A DNA stretch of 13,211 bases, taken from an uncultured Bacteroidales bacterium (GTDB lineage Bacteria > Bacteroidota > Bacteroidia > Bacteroidales > Marinilabiliaceae). This document shows, piece by piece, positions 1 through 5,952 of this stretch. Each line of letters opens with the position of its first letter. The first letter of the stretch is position 1. The position numbers were made by a program, and so were the translations under genes. The notes under the pieces are model-generated. The model was not told the origin of the DNA. It ran no database searches and saw only the letters and a program-made list of their open reading frames with translations. The DNA lies in contig CALAVC010000135.1 of assembly GCA_937892095.1 (NCBI GenBank), forward strand, positions 1-13,211. Reading direction: 5' to 3'.

Positions 1-30
1 CTCTTTCCCTACACGACGCTCTTCCGATCT
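1..30 (+). other. Illumina TruSeq adapter remnant (artefact)
   Basis: All 30 bases are identical, as I remember it, to the 3' end of the Illumina TruSeq universal adapter (read-1 primer region), finishing in GCTCTTCCGATCT. This is library adapter left at a contig end, not genomic DNA. Its presence means the neighbouring bases come from an untrimmed read and should be treated with suspicion. Confidence 0.97.
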
Positions 31-77
31 TAAAAATTTACTATTATTTTGTCAACAAATATCTTAAGGAGTCAATG

Positions 78-190
78 ATGGCACAAGAAGAAATCATCTT
101 TCCAAACAACATACGTAATATTCGTGCAGCAAAGGGTATGCGAATGACAGAACTGGCCAGACGCGCTGGATTGTCTTTGTCTGCTGTTTC
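78..190 (+). pseudogene. 5' fragment of an XRE-family HTH regulator gene, cut by a chimeric junction
   Basis: The first ~37 codons read as the start of a small helix-turn-helix DNA-binding protein of the XRE/Cro type: MAQEEIIFPNNIRNIRAAKG, then MTELARRAGLSLSAVS. The last stretch is the classic helix 2-turn-helix 3, where family members normally continue with K-I-E-K/N-G. An AGGAG at 67-71 sits six bases before the ATG at 78, so I prefer this start to the adjacent ATG at 75. After Ser-Ala-Val-Ser the frame becomes a Ser/Leu-rich shadow of the next gene and the rest of the HTH domain is missing. The coding part uses mixed codons, unlike the pyrimidine-rich sequence that follows. The breakpoint cannot be placed exactly but is near 183-195. 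I infer a sequence chimera rather than a real truncated gene. Confidence 0.7.
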
Positions 191-1765
191 TTCTCTTTTG
201 TCGACTTTTGGCTCGGTCAGCCTCTCCTTATCCTCAAGTGGCTCGTCGTCTCTTTCCCCACTGCTCTTGTCGTCTACCTCTTCGTGCGCAGCCGCTTCAT
301 CTCGCTTCGTCTCCTTTCGCTGCTCTTGTCTTTTCTCACCGTCTTGCTCTCTCTTGTCCATGTCTCCTGTTTCGTGCTCTATGGCTTCGGCATCTCCACT
401 CGCCTCTTCTCCCTCATCTTAGAGTCCAACCCCTCCGAAGCTCTTGCTTACGTATCTTCGCTCCCCTCCTCTTTCCTCGTGCTTTTCTCCTCGCCCCTCT
501 TCCTCGCCTTTCTTGTCTCCATTCCCGTCTGTGTCTATCTCGCCCGTCGCCTCTTTGCTCTCCGCTACGCCTATATCCCCACTCTTATCCTGTTCGCAGC
601 GGCTTGTGCGCTTAGTGTCTATCACGTCTCCCACAGCAACAAGTCTCAACGTTTCAGCCTTTCCACACTCCCACGTGCCGCCACCGCCTACCATCGTTGC
701 GCCAACTTCCTTAGCAACTACGAATATATTGCTCATCACTACAACCCCTCCACCGCTGTCGATAGCCTCTTCGCTGCTGCTCAAAATGTTGTCTTTATCA
801 TCGGTGAATCTTCCAATCGCAACTTTTGGCAACTCTACGGCTATCCCCTTCGCACCACTCCACTGCTCGCCCAAATGGCCGATTCGCTCATCGTCTTCTC
901 CGATGTCCTCCCACCTGCGGGCAACACTTCCAAGGCTCTTGCCAATGTGCTTACTTTCAAAAACTCCACCTCAAACACCGACCAGCCCTACGCCTACCCC
1001 AACATCATTTCTCTCGCCGAGTTGTCCCACCGACGCACCTATTGGTTTTCCAATCAAGAAAGAGCCACTTGGTCTCAAAACACAAGCTTTGTCGGCTTCA
1101 TCAGTCAGCAAGCCGACGTATGCCAACATCTCGGCTACCACTTCTTCGACGAACTTTCCCTCCAGCGGCTCGACCAAGAGTTGCTCCCACTCCTTTCTTC
1201 CGCCCTCGCCGACTCTGCCTCTCGCCGACTCATCGTCCTACACATGATTTGCTCCCACAATCGCTTTGTCGACACCTACCCACCTTCTTTCAACGTCTTC
1301 TCAGCTGTCGACTTTCAGTCCGACCCGCGCCCTTGGCTTACCCCCTCTCGCCAACAGACCCTCGCCGAATATCACAACGCCATTCTCTACACCGATTGGT
1401 TCATCCACCAAGTCATTCAGTCTGTAAGCCAATCAACCTCCAACAGTGTCGTCTTCTACCTCTCCGACCATTCAATCGAAGTCTTCGACCAGTCCCGACG
1501 TCTTGGTCACAACACTCAGCGTTTCACCACAAGCTCTTTCGTCCCCATGCTCCTCTGGGCCGATGGTGCTTTCCGCGCTGCCAACCCCACTCTTGTCGAC
1601 AATCTTCGTCTGCACACCTCTCTCCGCATTTCTTCCGACAACATTATCCACACTCTCTCCACTCTCCTCGGTGTCCACACCTCCGACTATATCCCCTCTT
1701 CCGACCTCGCCTCGCCTGCTTTCGCCGAGTCCCCACGTTTCTTCGAGGGGCAGCGTGTCGACTAA
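188..1765 (+). CDS. Phosphoethanolamine transferase-like membrane sulfatase (EptA/CptA family), 5' end missing
   Basis: An inner-membrane enzyme of the alkaline-phosphatase/sulfatase fold. Relatives move phosphoethanolamine from phosphatidylethanolamine to lipid A or core LPS. Several hydrophobic helices are encoded up to about 620, then a periplasmic catalytic domain. Visible motifs: GESSNR at 803-820, where the nucleophile sits after Gly-Glu, followed by the family's L-Y-G-Y; HMICSH at 1241-1258, matching the family H-M-G-S-H; S-D-H at 1463-1471 and G-H-N near 1505-1513, matching metal-binding S-D-H-G-E and G-H-S. The nucleophile position is Ser where Thr is usual. The frame is open from 119 but has no ATG; the first possible start is a GTG at 284, which lies inside a membrane segment. 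The true 5' end is therefore lost at the chimeric junction, and my start is nominal. The exact phosphoethanolamine acceptor cannot be told. Confidence 0.85.
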   Translation, partial: FFSFVDFWLGQPLLILKWLVVSFPTALVVYLFVRSRFISLRLLSLLLSFLTVLLSLVHVSCFVLYGFGISTRLFSLILESNPSEALAYVSSLPSSFLVLFSSPLFLAFLVSIPVCVYLARRLFALRYAYIPTLILFAAACALSVYHVSHSNKSQRFSLSTLPRAATAYHRCANFLSNYEYIAHHYNPSTAVDSLFAAAQNVVFIIGESSNRNFWQLYGYPLRTTPLLAQMADSLIVFSDVLPPAGNTSKALANVLTFKNSTSNTDQPYAYPNIISLAELSHRRTYWFSNQERATWSQNTSFVGFISQQADVCQHLGYHFFDELSLQRLDQELLPLLSSALADSASRRLIVLHMICSHNRFVDTYPPSFNVFSAVDFQSDPRPWLTPSRQQTLAEYHNAILYTDWFIHQVIQSVSQSTSNSVVFYLSDHSIEVFDQSRRLGHNTQRFTTSSFVPMLLWADGAFRAANPTLVDNLRLHTSLRISSDNIIHTLSTLLGVHTSDYIPSSDLASPAFAESPRFFEGQRVD

Positions 1766-1796
1766 CCTCCACCCCCCCTTGGGGCACACCACAAAC

Positions 1797-1841
1797 AAAA
1801 AAAAAGAGACGGCAACCAACAATTGCTTGTCGTTGCCGTCT
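1797..1841 (-). terminator. Intrinsic terminator of the hsp20 gene
   Basis: A 10-bp perfect stem (AGACGGCAAC at 1807-1816 with GTTGCCGTCT at 1832-1841, 15-base loop) is followed on the minus strand by a run of nine Ts (1797-1805). It lies 41 bases past the Hsp20 stop. On the plus strand the trailing sequence is only moderately T-rich, so it may also work weakly for the transferase gene. Confidence 0.85.
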
Positions 1842-1882
1842 TCTCCTGTGGTTTTCTGTTTCCGATTAGGTGAGCAAGTCTC

Positions 1883-2335
1883 CTATTCAATCACAATCTC
1901 TTTATACGATTTTTCTTCTTCCTCCTTTTCTTTCTTTGGGACGCTTATACGTAGCACGCCGTCGCTCACCTGAGCACTAATTGCAGTCTTGTCCACGTCG
2001 TCGGGCAAGACGTAGCTGCGGCTAAAACTCGTCTGCGAAAATTCCCTGCGCAAGTATTTGCGCTCCTCGTCTTTTTGCTCGTTGGTCGTCTGCTTCTCCA
2101 CGCTAATCGTCAGCGTGTCGTCCGACAGCCCAACTTTACAATCCGACTTAGTCATGCCTGGCACAGCCACTTCGACTGTATAACCCTTGGCATCCTCACT
2201 GACGTTCACAGCTGGCATGCTCGCTCGCGTGTCCATCATATTGCTTAGCATGTCGTCGCCAAACATCTGATTCCAAAACCTTGGCAACCAACTGCCATTG
2301 TTCATCATCTCGAAATTGTTTTTCATAGGTACCAT
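1883..2335 (-). CDS. hsp20: Small heat-shock protein, Hsp20/alpha-crystallin family
   Basis: An ATP-independent cytoplasmic holdase that binds unfolding proteins. With the start I chose it has 150 residues. A short N-terminal arm (WLPRFWNQMF at 17-26) is followed by the alpha-crystallin domain, about 41-134, with V-A-V-P-G-M, Y-L-R-R-E-F and the signature D-G-V-L-R-I-S-V-P. A charged Lys/Glu linker and the C-terminal I-V-I motif (147-149), which docks neighbouring subunits, complete it. An upstream in-frame ATG at 2350 exists. However, the bases encoding that start form GGAGG at 2348-2344, eight bases before the ATG at 2335, an excellent ribosome-binding site, so 2335 is the likelier start. 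A single-gene unit with its own terminator. The upstream region carries three phased ACATAA motifs and no obvious housekeeping promoter, which suggests stress control. Confidence 0.95.
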   Translation of the reverse strand: MVPMKNNFEMMNNGSWLPRFWNQMFGDDMLSNMMDTRASMPAVNVSEDAKGYTVEVAVPGMTKSDCKVGLSDDTLTISVEKQTTNEQKDEERKYLRREFSQTSFSRSYVLPDDVDKTAISAQVSDGVLRISVPKKEKEEEEKSYKEIVIE

Positions 2336-2418
2336 AATTGTATCCTCCATTTCTATGTTTGTTTTCGTTTTCTGACCTCCTACTTCTCAATATTTGTGCC
2401 ACCTCGTTTTGTGTGTCA

Positions 2419-2457
2419 TTATGTCGCACTTTTCTTATGTAAAGTGTTTTCTTATGT
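2419..2457 (-). promoter_or_regulatory. Three phased ACATAA repeats upstream of hsp20
   Basis: On the minus strand ACATAA occurs at 2457-2452, 2440-2435 and 2424-2419, spaced 17 and 16 bases. The two distal copies lie in an exact 11-base direct repeat (TTTTCTTATGT at 2430-2440 and 2447-2457 on the plus strand). The array lies 84 bases or more upstream of the Hsp20 start. It may be an operator or an alternative promoter region; this is inferred from position and repetition only. Confidence 0.35.
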
Positions 2458-2527
2458 CATTCTGGTATAACGAAGTGTCTTTCAGACGTGTAATTTCGTT
2501 CCTGTCGCTAAATTATGCTCGCAATAT

Positions 2528-2558
2528 TTTGCGTATTAAAAAAATGTCCATACATTTG
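2528..2558 (+). promoter_or_regulatory. Bacteroides-type promoter of the tRNA-Gln pair
   Basis: TTTG at 2528-2531 and TACATTTG at 2551-2558, separated by exactly 19 bases, match the Bacteroides primary sigma-factor consensus (TTTG at -33, TAnnTTTG at -7). Transcription would begin near 2565, about 36 bases before the first tRNA. No second promoter is evident in the spacer, so both tRNAs should share this one. Confidence 0.82.
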
Positions 2559-2600
2559 CAACCGCAATCAGGCAGAAGCCTTTGCGCTTAACATGTTGAC

Positions 2601-2671
2601 TGCCCTGTAGTATAATGGCAGTACAGAAGATTCTGGTTCTTTTAGTCAGGGTTCGAGTCCTTGCGGGGCAA
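2601..2671 (+). tRNA. tRNA-Gln (anticodon CTG)
   Basis: A 71-base cloverleaf. Acceptor arms TGCCCTG and CGGGGCA pair over seven positions with one G-U. The D arm is GTA/TAC around TAATGGCAG. The anticodon stem is GAAGA/TCTTT with loop TTCTGGT, which places CTG at 2633-2635. The T arm is CAGGG/CCTTG around TTCGAGT. The discriminator base is A and CCA is not encoded. It reads CAG codons. First of two tandem glutamine tRNAs. Confidence 0.95.
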
Positions 2672-2694
2672 CAAGTTGAAGCAAAAGCATTAAG

Positions 2695-2731
2695 CAGATA
2701 GCATTTCGGTCGAAGAGGCCTCGTCTATCTG
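2695..2731 (+). repeat. Hairpin in the spacer between the two tRNA-Gln genes
   Basis: CAGATAG (2695-2701) pairs perfectly with CTATCTG (2725-2731), and GGTC/GGCC can pair inside it. The spacer RNA of the shared precursor would fold here. It may help processing of the tRNA precursor, which is an inference from position. Confidence 0.45.
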
Positions 2732-2740
2732 ATCGTTGAT

Positions 2741-2811
2741 TGTCCCGTAGTATAATGGCAGTACAGGAGATTTTGGTTCTCTTAGACAGGGTTCGAATCC
2801 TTGCGGGACAA
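2741..2811 (+). tRNA. tRNA-Gln (anticodon TTG)
   Basis: A 71-base cloverleaf very similar to the preceding gene, evidently a tandem duplicate that has diverged in the anticodon. Acceptor TGTCCCG/CGGGACA pairs fully. The anticodon stem is GGAGA/TCTCT with loop TTTTGGT, which puts TTG at 2773-2775. The T arm is CAGGG/CCTTG. The discriminator is A. It reads CAA and, by wobble, CAG. The terminator follows immediately. Confidence 0.95.
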
Positions 2812-2814
2812 CAC

Positions 2815-2847
2815 AAAAAAAGCTCACCCGAAAGGTGAGTTTTTTTT
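2815..2847 (+). terminator. Bidirectional intrinsic terminator between the tRNA pair and the BASS transporter
   Basis: Stem CTCACC (2823-2828) and GGTGAG (2834-2839) with a CGAAA loop is flanked by seven As (2815-2821) and eight Ts (2840-2847). The same hairpin therefore ends in a T-run on both strands, serving the tRNA-Gln genes (plus) and the convergent transporter gene (minus). Confidence 0.92.
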
Positions 2848-2861
2848 GTGTTTCAATACGT

Positions 2862-3785
2862 CTACTTTTTATGCATAATGCGTGCAACTATTGCGCCGCT
2901 GATGTTATGCCACACGCTAAATACAGCACCGGGTACAGCCGCCATAGGGTACATCGCAAAATGGCTCACCGACAGCGATGATGCCAATCCCGAATTTTGC
3001 ATGCCCACTTCAACCGACATTGCTATTCGTTCTTTCTTGCTTAGCTTCGCCGCGTGTGCCACTCCGTAGCCCAACAGTAGACCACACACGTTGTGTAATA
3101 TTACGCTTAGTACCACCAGTGCGCCAGCCATTCGTAGCGTTTCTGCATTGTGCGACACTATTATCCACACCACCACCGCAATCACCATCGACGATAGCGC
3201 AGGTAAGTAGACCGATGCTGCTCTCGTAAGCTTTGGCAAATAGCGTTGCACTAATAGCCCACATGCTATTGGTGCCACAACAATCATAAGTATCGATTTT
3301 AGCATACCCCATGCGTCTACGCCTACGTATGCCCCTGCCAAAAGCCATGTCAGTAGAGGTGTTAATATAGGTGCCAGTAGTGTCGACACTGCCGTCATGC
3401 CTACCGACAGAGCAAGGTCGCCACCTGCCAAATATGTAATCACGTTCGAGGCTGTCCCTCCCGGGCAACAACCCACAAGTATCACTCCTATCGCAATGTC
3501 CGTCGGCAAATTTAGTATCTTGCATAGCCCCCATGCAAGTGTTGGCATAACCATAAATTGAGCTCCACAACCGATTAGAACTCCCTTTGGGCGTGCAAAA
3601 ACAATTCGCAAGTCTTCTGCTCGCAACGTAAGTCCCATCCCAAACATTATCACGCCCAATAGAGGGTTAATTGTCAGCGTAGGCACTTCACGTCCTGCTT
3701 CTGGAAAGACGTAAGCAAGGACCGCCGTCAGTAACACAAGTATGCCAATCTCTTTGGCAATCGTATCACAAATCTTTTTTAGCAT
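2862..3785 (-). CDS. Bile acid:sodium symporter (BASS) family transporter
   Basis: A polytopic inner-membrane protein of 307 residues, the usual length for bacterial BASS proteins, with about nine to ten hydrophobic helices across its length. Recognisable family segments are LLGVIMFGMGLTL (42-54), GCCPGGTASN (105-114, the first discontinuous-helix motif that contributes to the Na+/substrate site), and near the C-terminus V-G-M-Q-N-S-G-L-A followed by P-G-A-V-F-S-V-W-H-N-I-S-G. Members transport small organic anions with Na+, including bile acids, pantothenate or keto acids. The sequence alone does not reveal the substrate, so I give no symbol. It is a single gene ended by the bidirectional terminator it shares with the tRNAs. 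Confidence 0.92.
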   Translation of the reverse strand: MLKKICDTIAKEIGILVLLTAVLAYVFPEAGREVPTLTINPLLGVIMFGMGLTLRAEDLRIVFARPKGVLIGCGAQFMVMPTLAWGLCKILNLPTDIAIGVILVGCCPGGTASNVITYLAGGDLALSVGMTAVSTLLAPILTPLLTWLLAGAYVGVDAWGMLKSILMIVVAPIACGLLVQRYLPKLTRAASVYLPALSSMVIAVVVWIIVSHNAETLRMAGALVVLSVILHNVCGLLLGYGVAHAAKLSKKERIAMSVEVGMQNSGLASSLSVSHFAMYPMAAVPGAVFSVWHNISGAIVARIMHKK

Positions 3786-3807
3786 TATGAATAAGTTTTC
3801 ATGGCGA

Positions 3808-3815
3808 CAAAAATA
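3808..3815 (-). promoter_or_regulatory. Possible -7 element of the BASS transporter gene
   Basis: On the minus strand this reads TATTTTTG, an exact match to TAnnTTTG, 22 bases before the start codon. No TTTG is present at the expected -33 distance, so support rests on the -7 element alone. Confidence 0.4.
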
Positions 3816-3858
3816 ACAACTCTCCGCCTATTCGCTTATTTCATCTCCCATTGCACAC

Positions 3859-3898
3859 AAAAAGGCGCGAGGCTTCAGTTTTAGTGTAGCCCCTCGCC
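3859..3898 (-). terminator. Probable terminator of the FISUMP-like lipoprotein gene
   Basis: Arms GGCGCGAGGCT (3864-3874) and AGCCCCTCGCC (3888-3898) pair with two internal mismatches. On the minus strand the stem is followed by five Ts (3863-3859). It starts 22 bases beyond the lipoprotein stop. Confidence 0.65.
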
Positions 3899-3919
3899 AA
3901 ATGTTTATAAAAATATCTT

Positions 3920-4699
3920 TTACTCCTTATCCTTAACGGGTCGAACAGGCTGTGCGTAATATCTTTTATTGCCACTTTGCACATAAAAATATTCCGCATT
4001 AAATCCTATCCCCGACGCATAGTTGGCATCGCCAAAATATATCTGCGAACTCCAATAATCACCGTATGTCCCTGCGTATGCCAATCGGTCGTCATATCGG
4101 CTACCTGCAGCAGGCAAGAATATAAAGTTCCCAGTCGGACCTGTAACCTTAAATCCTTTTACGTCGTTCATTGTTGTCCATTCAAGTTTGCATTTCTCCG
4201 ACAACTCTTTAAACTCATCGCGTGTCGGCATGCGCCACTTCCCACCAAGTTTCACTTGTGCTACGTCGTCAGCTGGCAACAATGTAAATAGTGTGTCCGA
4301 GTGCTTGTTATACGCCAACTTCTCGTCGTAGCAATATTTTAAGTAGCCCGATTGTAATAGTTTGATTTTTGCGTTAGTCTCTTCGGCCGTATCCTTATAT
4401 AGTACGTATGTCTCCAATGTGCTCTTAGAGCGAACCGCAGTGTCGCCCCACGCATAGTAGTTGCCATAATCGCTTTCCGTTTCTGCGCCCAAGTTCGTTG
4501 TTCCCCACAATACCGACAGTCCGAGGTCCATTGCATTGGGTTCTACAACCATGTGCTCCACGACCTCCACGACTTCCGAATTGTCTTCAAAATCTTGTTT
4601 GTCGCGCGTCAATTTCTCTTCGTCTTCCTGACATGCCGTTGCGCACAGCGCACCCATCGCCACGGCCGCCAAATATTTTATGTTCTGTATCATTTGCAA
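3920..4699 (-). CDS. FISUMP-domain-like lipoprotein, probably surface-exposed
   Basis: A 259-residue secreted lipoprotein of unknown function. The N-terminus is a type II signal peptide: a hydrophobic stretch at about 9-18, then A-T-A before Cys23. The following Q-E-D-E-E is acidic, like the lipoprotein export signal that sends Bacteroidota lipoproteins to the cell surface. The body resembles the Fibrobacter succinogenes major paralogous (FISUMP) domain found in many Bacteroidales surface proteins. It has the typical order D-L-G-L-S-V-L-W-G-T-T-N-L-G-A, N-Y-Y-A-W-G-D-T, G-G-K-W-R-M-P-T-R-D-E-F, F-L-P-A-A-G-S-R, D-Y-W-S-S and a C-terminal V-R-P-V. No catalytic residues can be named. It follows purN on the same strand after 103 bases but has a promoter-like TAAATTTG of its own. 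The first ATG was chosen; a second lies two codons later. Confidence 0.82.
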   Translation of the reverse strand: MQMIQNIKYLAAVAMGALCATACQEDEEKLTRDKQDFEDNSEVVEVVEHMVVEPNAMDLGLSVLWGTTNLGAETESDYGNYYAWGDTAVRSKSTLETYVLYKDTAEETNAKIKLLQSGYLKYCYDEKLAYNKHSDTLFTLLPADDVAQVKLGGKWRMPTRDEFKELSEKCKLEWTTMNDVKGFKVTGPTGNFIFLPAAGSRYDDRLAYAGTYGDYWSSQIYFGDANYASGIGFNAEYFYVQSGNKRYYAQPVRPVKDKE

Positions 4700-4760
4700 A
4701 TGTATTTTGTATCTATACGCATTTGCGTCCCTTTCCGTTTCGAGACTGCGTATGTAGTGG

Positions 4761-4768
4761 CAAATTTA
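4761..4768 (-). promoter_or_regulatory. Possible -7 element of the lipoprotein gene
   Basis: On the minus strand this reads TAAATTTG, an exact TAnnTTTG match, 61 bases before the start codon. A matching -33 TTTG is not visible. It suggests that the gene is transcribed separately from purN. Confidence 0.45.
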
Positions 4769-4802
4769 GACTAAAAATTTCCCATATCCATAAATCACTA
4801 CA

Positions 4803-5384
4803 CTACACCCTCCTCTCACAAATCAATCTTTCCACCTCGCGCGGAAACCACTCCATCTCCAATGCATGAATCTTTGCTTCGACACTCTCTGCTGTGTCGT
4901 CTGCCGTTACTTCCACCGTCTTCTGAAGTGTAATCTCTCCATCATCAAGATACGAATTAACGTAGTGTATAGTAATGCCCGTAACTTTTTCGCCTGCTGC
5001 AATTACTGCCTCATGAACCCGATGACCATACATACCCTTGCCTCCAAATTTCGGAAGTAGCGATGGGTGTATGTTTACCATCCTATGCTCAAACGAACTA
5101 ACAATCTCTTCTGGCATCCTCAGTAAGAATCCAGATAGCACAATAAAGGTAACTCCCCGTCTCCGTAAGCACTTCATCACTTCGTCTGTCTCTATCAACT
5201 GTTTTTTTTCAAACACCACCACAGGGACTCCCAACCGCTCTGCCCGACCAATCACGCCTGCTTTGCTGTTGTTCGTTAGTACAACCGACACTTCGGCCAC
5301 GCCACCTTCCGTCTGGTTAAAATGTCTTATTAAATTCTCAGCATTCGACCCATTGCCCGATGCAAAAATTGCAATTTTTTCCAT
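4803..5384 (-). CDS. purN: Phosphoribosylglycinamide formyltransferase (GAR transformylase)
   Basis: Transfers the formyl group of 10-formyltetrahydrofolate to glycinamide ribonucleotide, the third step of de novo purine synthesis, in the cytoplasm. At 193 residues it is slightly shorter than E. coli PurN (212). The N-terminal A-S-G-N-G-S-N (8-14) is the phosphate-binding loop. N-I-H-P-S-L-L-P (104-111) carries the catalytic Asn104 and His106. Y-L-D-D-G at 145-149 supplies the catalytic Asp, most likely Asp147. The gene is divergent from acpP across a 281-base control region, an arrangement I recall from other Bacteroidales. The ATG at 5384 matches the family start. No terminator is evident before the lipoprotein gene downstream. 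Confidence 0.96.
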   Translation of the reverse strand: MEKIAIFASGNGSNAENLIRHFNQTEGGVAEVSVVLTNNSKAGVIGRAERLGVPVVVFEKKQLIETDEVMKCLRRRGVTFIVLSGFLLRMPEEIVSSFEHRMVNIHPSLLPKFGGKGMYGHRVHEAVIAAGEKVTGITIHYVNSYLDDGEITLQKTVEVTADDTAESVEAKIHALEMEWFPREVERLICERRV

Positions 5385-5460
5385 GTCTTTCCTTCTTCGT
5401 CAGCACTCGCCAACTTTCAATAAATTATGTATATATTATTTGTCTTTGTGCTAATATAGT

Positions 5461-5503
5461 CAAATATTAAACCCTAAAAACAAAATTTCAGGCTTAATAT
5501 TTG
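5461..5503. repeat. Inverted repeat in the purN/acpP divergent control region
   Basis: CAAATATTAA (5461-5470) and TTAATATTTG (5494-5503) are perfect reverse complements; CCT (5473-5475) and AGG (5490-5492) extend the pairing after a small bulge. Each arm ends in TTTG preceded by a TA, like a loosely spaced -7 or -33 element on each strand. It could be an operator, or mirror-image parts of divergent promoters. Confidence 0.6.
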
Positions 5504-5531
5504 AAAAATCCTTTTGTATTCACTTATTTTG
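5500..5531 (+). promoter_or_regulatory. Weak candidate promoter of acpP-fabF-rnc
   Basis: TTTG at 5500-5503 and TATTTTG at 5525-5531 are separated by 21 bases. The -7 element has one base fewer between TA and TTTG than the Bacteroides consensus. The upstream TTTG overlaps the right arm of the inverted repeat, so a factor binding there could control the operon. It would give a leader of about 125 bases. Confidence 0.3.
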
Positions 5532-5665
5532 CAACGTCATTTGTGCAAGGTAGTAAAAAAACGTATTGCACTACGTGATTTGCAATGTGGGTCAACTTCG
5601 GTCTGCACTGCCCCTACTAACAATACAAGAAAACAAGAACACTAAACTTTAAATCAAAGAAAGCT

Positions 5666-5899
5666 ATGTCAGAAATTGCAGAGCAAGTCAAGTCCATCAT
5701 CGTAGAGAAACTTGGTGTTGACGAAAATGCAGTCGTAGAAAGCGCAAACTTCACAAACGATCTTGGTGCCGATTCGCTCGACACTGTAGAGCTCATCATG
5801 GAATTCGAAAAAGCCTTCGGTATCACCATCCCCGACGACGCTTCCGAAAAGATCCAAACCGTTGGCGACGCCATTGAGTTCATCGCTTCTAAGAAGTAA
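5666..5899 (+). CDS. acpP: Acyl carrier protein
   Basis: A small acidic cytoplasmic protein of 77 residues that carries growing acyl chains on a phosphopantetheine arm during fatty-acid synthesis. The attachment site is Ser37 in the universal D-S-L-D motif (G-A-D-S-L-D-T-V-E). Helix I (about 3-16) and the recognition helix II (about 37-50, V-E-L-I-M-E-F-E) are typical, as is the length. It is followed by fabF after 53 bases, the usual arrangement. The leader contains an inverted repeat and several TTGCA-type motifs. Confidence 0.98.
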   Translation: MSEIAEQVKSIIVEKLGVDENAVVESANFTNDLGADSLDTVELIMEFEKAFGITIPDDASEKIQTVGDAIEFIASKK

Positions 5900-5952
5900 G
5901 AAAAGTAATCACAGACAAAGCATAAGCAATCTACCCACATTTTTCAGAGTTT

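Noticed and set aside
75..422. Full 115-residue protein starting with the HTH segment
   Set aside because: After residue ~40 it is a Ser/Leu-rich out-of-frame shadow of the transferase gene; only the first part looks real.
208..2429. Several long open frames on both strands across the transferase and hsp20 (for example 419-874 minus, 444-1247 plus, 826-1869 plus, 2196-2429 minus)
   Set aside because: The coding strand is extremely pyrimidine-rich, which removes stop codons from other frames. Their translations are low-complexity and lack any domain.
2394..2591. 65-residue open frame between hsp20 and the tRNAs
   Set aside because: It overlaps the tRNA promoter and repeat motifs, has no ribosome-binding site and its sequence is not protein-like.
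2601..2811. tRNA genes as a possible integration (attachment) site
   Set aside because: No integrase, no repeated tRNA 3' end beyond the tandem copy, and the flanking genes look like core chromosome.
3010..3570. 186-residue minus-strand open frame
   Set aside because: Lies wholly within the BASS transporter in another frame; the transporter frame carries the family motifs.
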